A stretch of DNA of 64,000 bases, from positions 868,001-932,000 of the forward strand of contig NZ_CP009355.1 in assembly GCF_000772105.1 (NCBI RefSeq). The letters are read 5' to 3'. Below, in pieces: positions 61,748 through 64,000 of this stretch. The DNA is from Vibrio tubiashii ATCC 19109 (GTDB taxonomy: Bacteria; Pseudomonadota; Gammaproteobacteria; Enterobacterales; Vibrionaceae). Position 1 is the first letter of the stretch. Each line of letters starts with the position of its first letter. A model generated the notes under the pieces. That model searched no databases. It worked only from the letters and a program-made list of their open reading frames with translations, and had not been told where the DNA came from. Made by a program: the position numbers and the translations under genes.

Positions 61748-62653
61748 TTAAATCTTAGATGTCGCTTTGAAGTGCTTGAGTAGATATTGGATACACCAAG
61801 ATTTAGCTTCACCAATTTTATTACGTTTCCACGCCAAGATTATCTCGATAGGTTGAGATTCGGTGTCGGTTATCTGCTTCAAGTCACCGCTCGCAATAAG
61901 TTGAGTTGCTAACTCTTTTGGCAAGGTGCCGATACCTAAGCCTGTCTTTAGCGCCTCTACTTTTGCTGAAAAGTTGGTCACGGTGAGTCTCGGTTGTCTT
62001 TGAGTTATGTTGACACTGATTGCTGGCTGCTCGCGGGCCGTATCCGCTATCGCAATAACGCGATATTTTTCGCGCGCTTTTTCGTCGAATACCCCACTGC
62101 GTTTATGTACGTAATGATCCGTCGCTGCTACCCAGATCATTTCCATTTCACCAATGGTTTCAGCTTTGACATCTTGCGGTAGCGTTTCCATTCTTGGACA
62201 GACCAATAAATCTGCTCGCCCTGAACTTAACGCTTCCCAGCAGCCTGCGAGTATTTCTTCTTGGAGCTTAATCCTTGTTGAACTGACATTACTTAAGTCA
62301 TTAACAAGGTTGAAGAAATTAGCAACTGGGATAATACCATCAAAGGCGAGTGTAATATCCAGTTCCCAACCATTAGCCAGTACACTTGCATCATTTACAA
62401 GCTTGTCTGTTGCTAGCAGTATGTCCCTTCCTCGTTCAAGAATCAGTTTACCTGCTTCCGTAAAATTAGCTTTGTGCCCAGAGCGATCAAAGATCATGAT
62501 ATCGAGATCTTGTTCGAGCTTCTGAATTTGATAGCTCAGTGAAGACGGTGCCCTATCGAGTTCGTTTGCCGCAGCAGCAAAGCTTCCACGCCGGTCAATC
62601 GCATCTAATATATGTAGCGCTTCAAGTGTTATTGGGCTCTGCAATATTATCAT
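61748..62653 (-). CDS. LysR-family transcriptional regulator
   Basis: 301 residues: winged helix LHILDAIDRRGSFAAAANELDRAPSSLSYQIQKLE and a substrate domain (about 90-290). Divergent from the haem receptor, so it may regulate it or the pentose phosphate genes; no target is shown. Confidence 0.88.
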   Translation of the reverse strand: MIILQSPITLEALHILDAIDRRGSFAAAANELDRAPSSLSYQIQKLEQDLDIMIFDRSGHKANFTEAGKLILERGRDILLATDKLVNDASVLANGWELDITLAFDGIIPVANFFNLVNDLSNVSSTRIKLQEEILAGCWEALSSGRADLLVCPRMETLPQDVKAETIGEMEMIWVAATDHYVHKRSGVFDEKAREKYRVIAIADTAREQPAISVNITQRQPRLTVTNFSAKVEALKTGLGIGTLPKELATQLIASGDLKQITDTESQPIEIILAWKRNKIGEAKSWCIQYLLKHFKATSKI

Positions 62654-62819
62654 CCTTATTAATAATAATTAATAATATAGTGATATTCATCACACTATTA
62701 ATTGATAAAGTGAACCTTTACAAATGTAAAAAAAATGTTTAAGCACTTGTAATATTTAAATTTTATTCAAGTTTGCATACGGATAGAGCAAAAAAGCCAC
62801 TAACTTTCGAAATGCAAAC

Positions 62820-62838
62820 AATAGTAATTATCATTTAG
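62820..62838. promoter_or_regulatory. Possible Fur box upstream of haem receptor
   Basis: AATAGTAATTATCATTTAG agrees with the classical 19-base Fur consensus at 12 positions by eye, ~60 bases before the receptor start. Fits iron-repressed haem uptake. Confidence 0.5.
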
Positions 62839-62896
62839 ATCCAATAGAATGCCGTTCGTTCAAAGAAAACCTATATGGATCAAAGGTAATTATAAA

Positions 62897-64000
62897 ATGT
62901 ATAAGAAAACTTTCCTGTCAGCTTCAATTGTTTTGGCCCTTGCGTCAACTGCTCATGCCGAAGAATATGCCCTCTTCGACGAAGTTGTTGTTTCAGCGAC
63001 TCGTACTAACCAACAGCTTGAAGACGTAGCCGCGTCTGTTGCAGTTATTTCTGATGAAGAGATTGAACGTAACTTAACAACGGGAGTTGAGGATCTCTTC
63101 AAGTACACCCCAGGAGTAACCGTACAATCAAACTCTCGCCAGGGTATTCAAGGTATTAACATCCGTGGTATGGAGGGCAATCGAGTATTAGTATTAGTCG
63201 ATGGAGTAGCTCAAACTAACCAGTTTTCTCCAAGTGGAGGCCAAAGCTATAACTTCATAAATTCTTCGCGTGTTGACTTAGACACGGATATGTTGAAATC
63301 AGTAGAAGTAGTTAAAGGTTCAGCTTCTTCTCTATACGGCTCTGATGCAATTGGCGGAATCGTGGCGTTTGAGACTAAAGATCCAGAGGACTTTTTAAAA
63401 GGTCGAGATACCGGTGGTCACGTCAAGTTTAACTATTCATCTGCTGACAATACTTTCTCGGAGTCCGTAGCTCTAGCAAAGCGTTTTGGTGATCTAGAAG
63501 CTTTAGTTGCATACACTCGTCGCGATGGAGAGCAAGTCGATAACTTCGGAAAGCCAGACGAGAAAGATTTTGCAAATAACAATGTGTTAGTTAAGCTTCA
63601 ATACCAGCTTAATCCAGACCATCGCTTAGAATTTAGCGGTAACTTTTTACACAATAGTGGTGATACTAAGCTAACTAACAGTAGTTATACCAACTACAAC
63701 GGAGAAGATGTTACCAAACAAACACAAATCGGTATTAAACATATTTGGAATGCTGAGTCACAATTCGCTGATCTTGTAACTTGGCAGTTCGATTGGCTAG
63801 ATAAGGACGAGAATGGTATAACCAACCGCACATCTAAAGGTGGTAGCCGTTATGTCCCGCCAGCTGGAAATGTGCAAAAGAAAGACTATATCTACTCAGA
63901 TAAAGGCTATCAATTTGATGCACAGTTCGACAAGGAATTCACTCTAGGCGAATTTGAACACTATTTAGTTTACGGTACTTCGTTCTCAGATAAGGAAATA
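62897..64000 (+). CDS. hutA: TonB-dependent haem receptor (HutA-like), cut by window edge
   Basis: 368 codons are seen before the window ends. Signal peptide MYKKTFLSASIVLALASTAHA, a TonB box-like FDEVVVSATR, the plug domain (VEDLFKYTPGVTVQSNSRQG, INIRGMEGNRVLVLVDG, VEVVKGSASSLYGSDAIGGI) and the start of the barrel. The opening closely resembles remembered V. cholerae HutA, whose gene follows the same neighbours. It takes up haem or haemoglobin across the outer membrane with TonB energy. The receptor-specific FRAP/NPNL motifs would lie beyond the window. Confidence 0.8.
   Translation, partial: MYKKTFLSASIVLALASTAHAEEYALFDEVVVSATRTNQQLEDVAASVAVISDEEIERNLTTGVEDLFKYTPGVTVQSNSRQGIQGINIRGMEGNRVLVLVDGVAQTNQFSPSGGQSYNFINSSRVDLDTDMLKSVEVVKGSASSLYGSDAIGGIVAFETKDPEDFLKGRDTGGHVKFNYSSADNTFSESVALAKRFGDLEALVAYTRRDGEQVDNFGKPDEKDFANNNVLVKLQYQLNPDHRLEFSGNFLHNSGDTKLTNSSYTNYNGEDVTKQTQIGIKHIWNAESQFADLVTWQFDWLDKDENGITNRTSKGGSRYVPPAGNVQKKDYIYSDKGYQFDAQFDKEFTLGEFEHYLVYGTSFSDKEI

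Overview
The window is a stretch of a Vibrio chromosome, most likely chromosome II (the small chromosome). The gene order pntA-pntB, vxrA-vxrB-vxrC, a TraF-like barrel protein, a YoaH-family protein, yciH, a DUF3319 protein and ddl, followed further on by a hutA-like haem receptor, is what I recall of the VCA0560s-VCA0570s of V. cholerae. The kbl-tdh and zwf-pgl-gnd operons are also chromosome II genes there. No rRNA, tRNA or CRISPR array was seen. The window cuts a GGDEF gene at its left edge and a TonB-dependent receptor at its right edge.

Left core (1-9.7 kb): a diguanylate cyclase, a ComFB-like and a HlyU-like protein, membrane transhydrogenase pntAB, and the vxr two-component locus (envelope, type VI secretion and wall stress in V. 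cholerae) with its downstream genes, ending in a YoaH-family gene whose Shine-Dalgarno sequence lies inside a terminator-like hairpin.

Island (about 9.7-29.24 kb): everything between the YoaH gene and yciH looks inserted at the chromosome II dif site. A canonical dif site (28 bp, XerC arm, 6-bp centre, XerD arm) lies at 29213-29240, and a second dif-like site in the same orientation (29 bp, 7-bp centre) lies at 16865-16893. I read the island as two tandem Xer-dependent elements. Element B (about 16.9-29.2 kb) is a tailless, membrane-containing prophage of the PM2 (corticovirus-like) type. It has a double-jelly-roll capsid candidate, a packaging ATPase, a string of tiny membrane proteins, translationally coupled late genes, an M15 peptidoglycan peptidase, a holin-like protein, a replication initiator, three regulators and no integrase. 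It carries a KAP-family P-loop NTPase as cargo. Element A (about 10-16.9 kb) shares the holin-like pair and the DUF3653-type regulator with B, but I can recognise no capsid, ATPase or replication gene in it. It may be a decayed relative or a satellite. Inside A sits an AT-rich three-gene block: a SEFIR/TIR protein, a Ser/Thr kinase, and a protein with an R-x4-H (HEPN-type) motif. An attC-like site separates the first two genes and half an attC follows the third, so the block appears to derive from integron cassettes. This is the strongest candidate for an undescribed (probably anti-phage) system in the window.

Right core (29.2-64 kb): yciH, a DUF3319 protein, a tyrosine recombinase-like gene, ddl, a SPOR lipoprotein, the Pat-type lysine acetyltransferase, an arsR/ACR3 arsenite pair with two palindromic operators, an EAL phosphodiesterase, GFA, MscS and DM13 proteins, pepT, nupC (with a long leader and a possible small RNA behind it), carbonic anhydrase, a Fic protein, kbl-tdh, LysR regulators, a PepSY iron or copper-related membrane protein, cytochrome b562, a PHP phosphatase, a large Cache-HAMP-GAF-HD-GYP protein, the oxidative pentose phosphate operon zwf-pgl-gnd, and the haem receptor.

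All calls were made by eye from sequence and remembered families. No database search or structure prediction was run.
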